Shown: positions 63,891 through 64,000 of the stretch, piece after piece
Layout of the letters: each line of letters begins with the position of its first letter
How positions within the stretch are numbered: position 1 is the stretch's first letter
Origin: CAIYPG01 sp903864555
GTDB lineage: Bacteria; Pseudomonadota; Gammaproteobacteria; Burkholderiales; SG8-39
Direction: 5' to 3'
NCBI GenBank assembly: GCA_947474715.1
Contig: CANJJT010000006.1
Location: forward strand, 41,430 to 105,429
DNA length: 64,000 nt
Notes under the pieces: generated by a model
What the model was told of the DNA's origin: nothing
Seen by the model: only the letters and a program-made list of their open reading frames with translations
Databases searched by the model: none
Made by a program: the position numbers and the translations under genes

Positions 63891-64000
63891 TTATGCCGCC
63901 AATTTCTTCTCATACTGAGCACTGATCCAGTTTGCCAGGAACGCTACCGGCGAGGCGTAGCCCAGCGTGGAATGGCGACGTTTCCGGTTATAGAACGGCA
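63891..64000 (-). CDS. IS3-type transposase OrfB, C-terminal end (partial)
   Basis: The leftward frame from the right edge reads FYNRKRRHSTLGYASPVAFL and ends in NWISAQYEKKLAA then TAA at 63891. This is the C-terminal signature of IS3-family integrase-type transposases. The rest is beyond the window. The element end is probably near 63852, inside the IS1182 remnant. Confidence 0.85.
   Translation of the reverse strand, partial: PFYNRKRRHSTLGYASPVAFLANWISAQYEKKLAA

Noticed and set aside
1..64000. CRISPR arrays, defence islands, prophage, rRNA or tRNA genes
   Set aside because: I looked for regular direct repeats, tRNA-like cloverleaf arms and phage or defence gene families and saw none; a tRNAscan or CRISPR search would settle small cases.

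Overview
The window is about 62-65% GC for most of its length. Its gene families and local gene orders fit a betaproteobacterium (Burkholderiales, Rhodocyclales or Nitrosomonadales type). The main pointers are the run of xseA, exbB, exbD, lpxK, a Trm112-like gene, kdsB and adk; a phasin, which implies polyhydroxyalkanoate storage; four orphan Bug/TctC-type substrate-binding proteins; an FccAB-like sulfide dehydrogenase; and a membrane pyrophosphatase. This is inferred from families and gene order only. No rRNA, tRNA, CRISPR array or prophage was recognised.

Left part (1-31 kb): mostly housekeeping genes. In order: glnE (3' end cut by the window edge); yhdP, a nitrilase-family amidase and tldD; coaBC and dut; the leftward pair fccA-fccB; clpS-clpA (leftward); a cold-shock gene; a very small secreted lysine/alanine-rich protein with its own promoter and terminators; a DUF192 protein; a PuuD-like membrane protein and xseA (leftward); the envelope/LPS operon exbB-exbD-lpxK-trm112-kdsB-adk-fbp; hppA; a TPR-glycosyltransferase; and a fused double acyl-CoA dehydrogenase.

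Middle (31-53 kb): three Bug receptors and an MFS transporter surround the acyl-CoA dehydrogenase and look like an accessory uptake/catabolism patch. Then come miaA and mutL (leftward), a DedA protein, an EI24 protein and a CinA-like domain protein, a phasin, a DMT exporter that overlaps gluQ tail to tail, a redox/stress group (thioredoxin-like, Dps, FMN reductase, CPA2 antiporter), purN-DUF3108-rsmB, an MscS-type channel and a fatty-acid desaturase.

Right part (53-64 kb): housekeeping genes (rpmB-rpmG, radC, sucCD, terC) are mixed with decay and mobile DNA. These are an internally deleted IS630-type transposase, a badly frameshifted isocitrate/isopropylmalate dehydrogenase pseudogene beside sucCD, a broken IS1182-type transposase, and the 3' end of an IS3-type transposase apparently inserted in it. 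A 12-G tract lies in the promoter of a fused MFS/spermidine-synthase-like gene.

I saw no clear new multi-gene system. The observations most worth checking are: the fccA-like cytochrome gene, whose only well-placed start is ATC; the 52-residue secreted Lys/Ala repeat protein; the structured sucC leader; the tandem acyl-CoA dehydrogenase fusion; and several long G tracts at genes or promoters.
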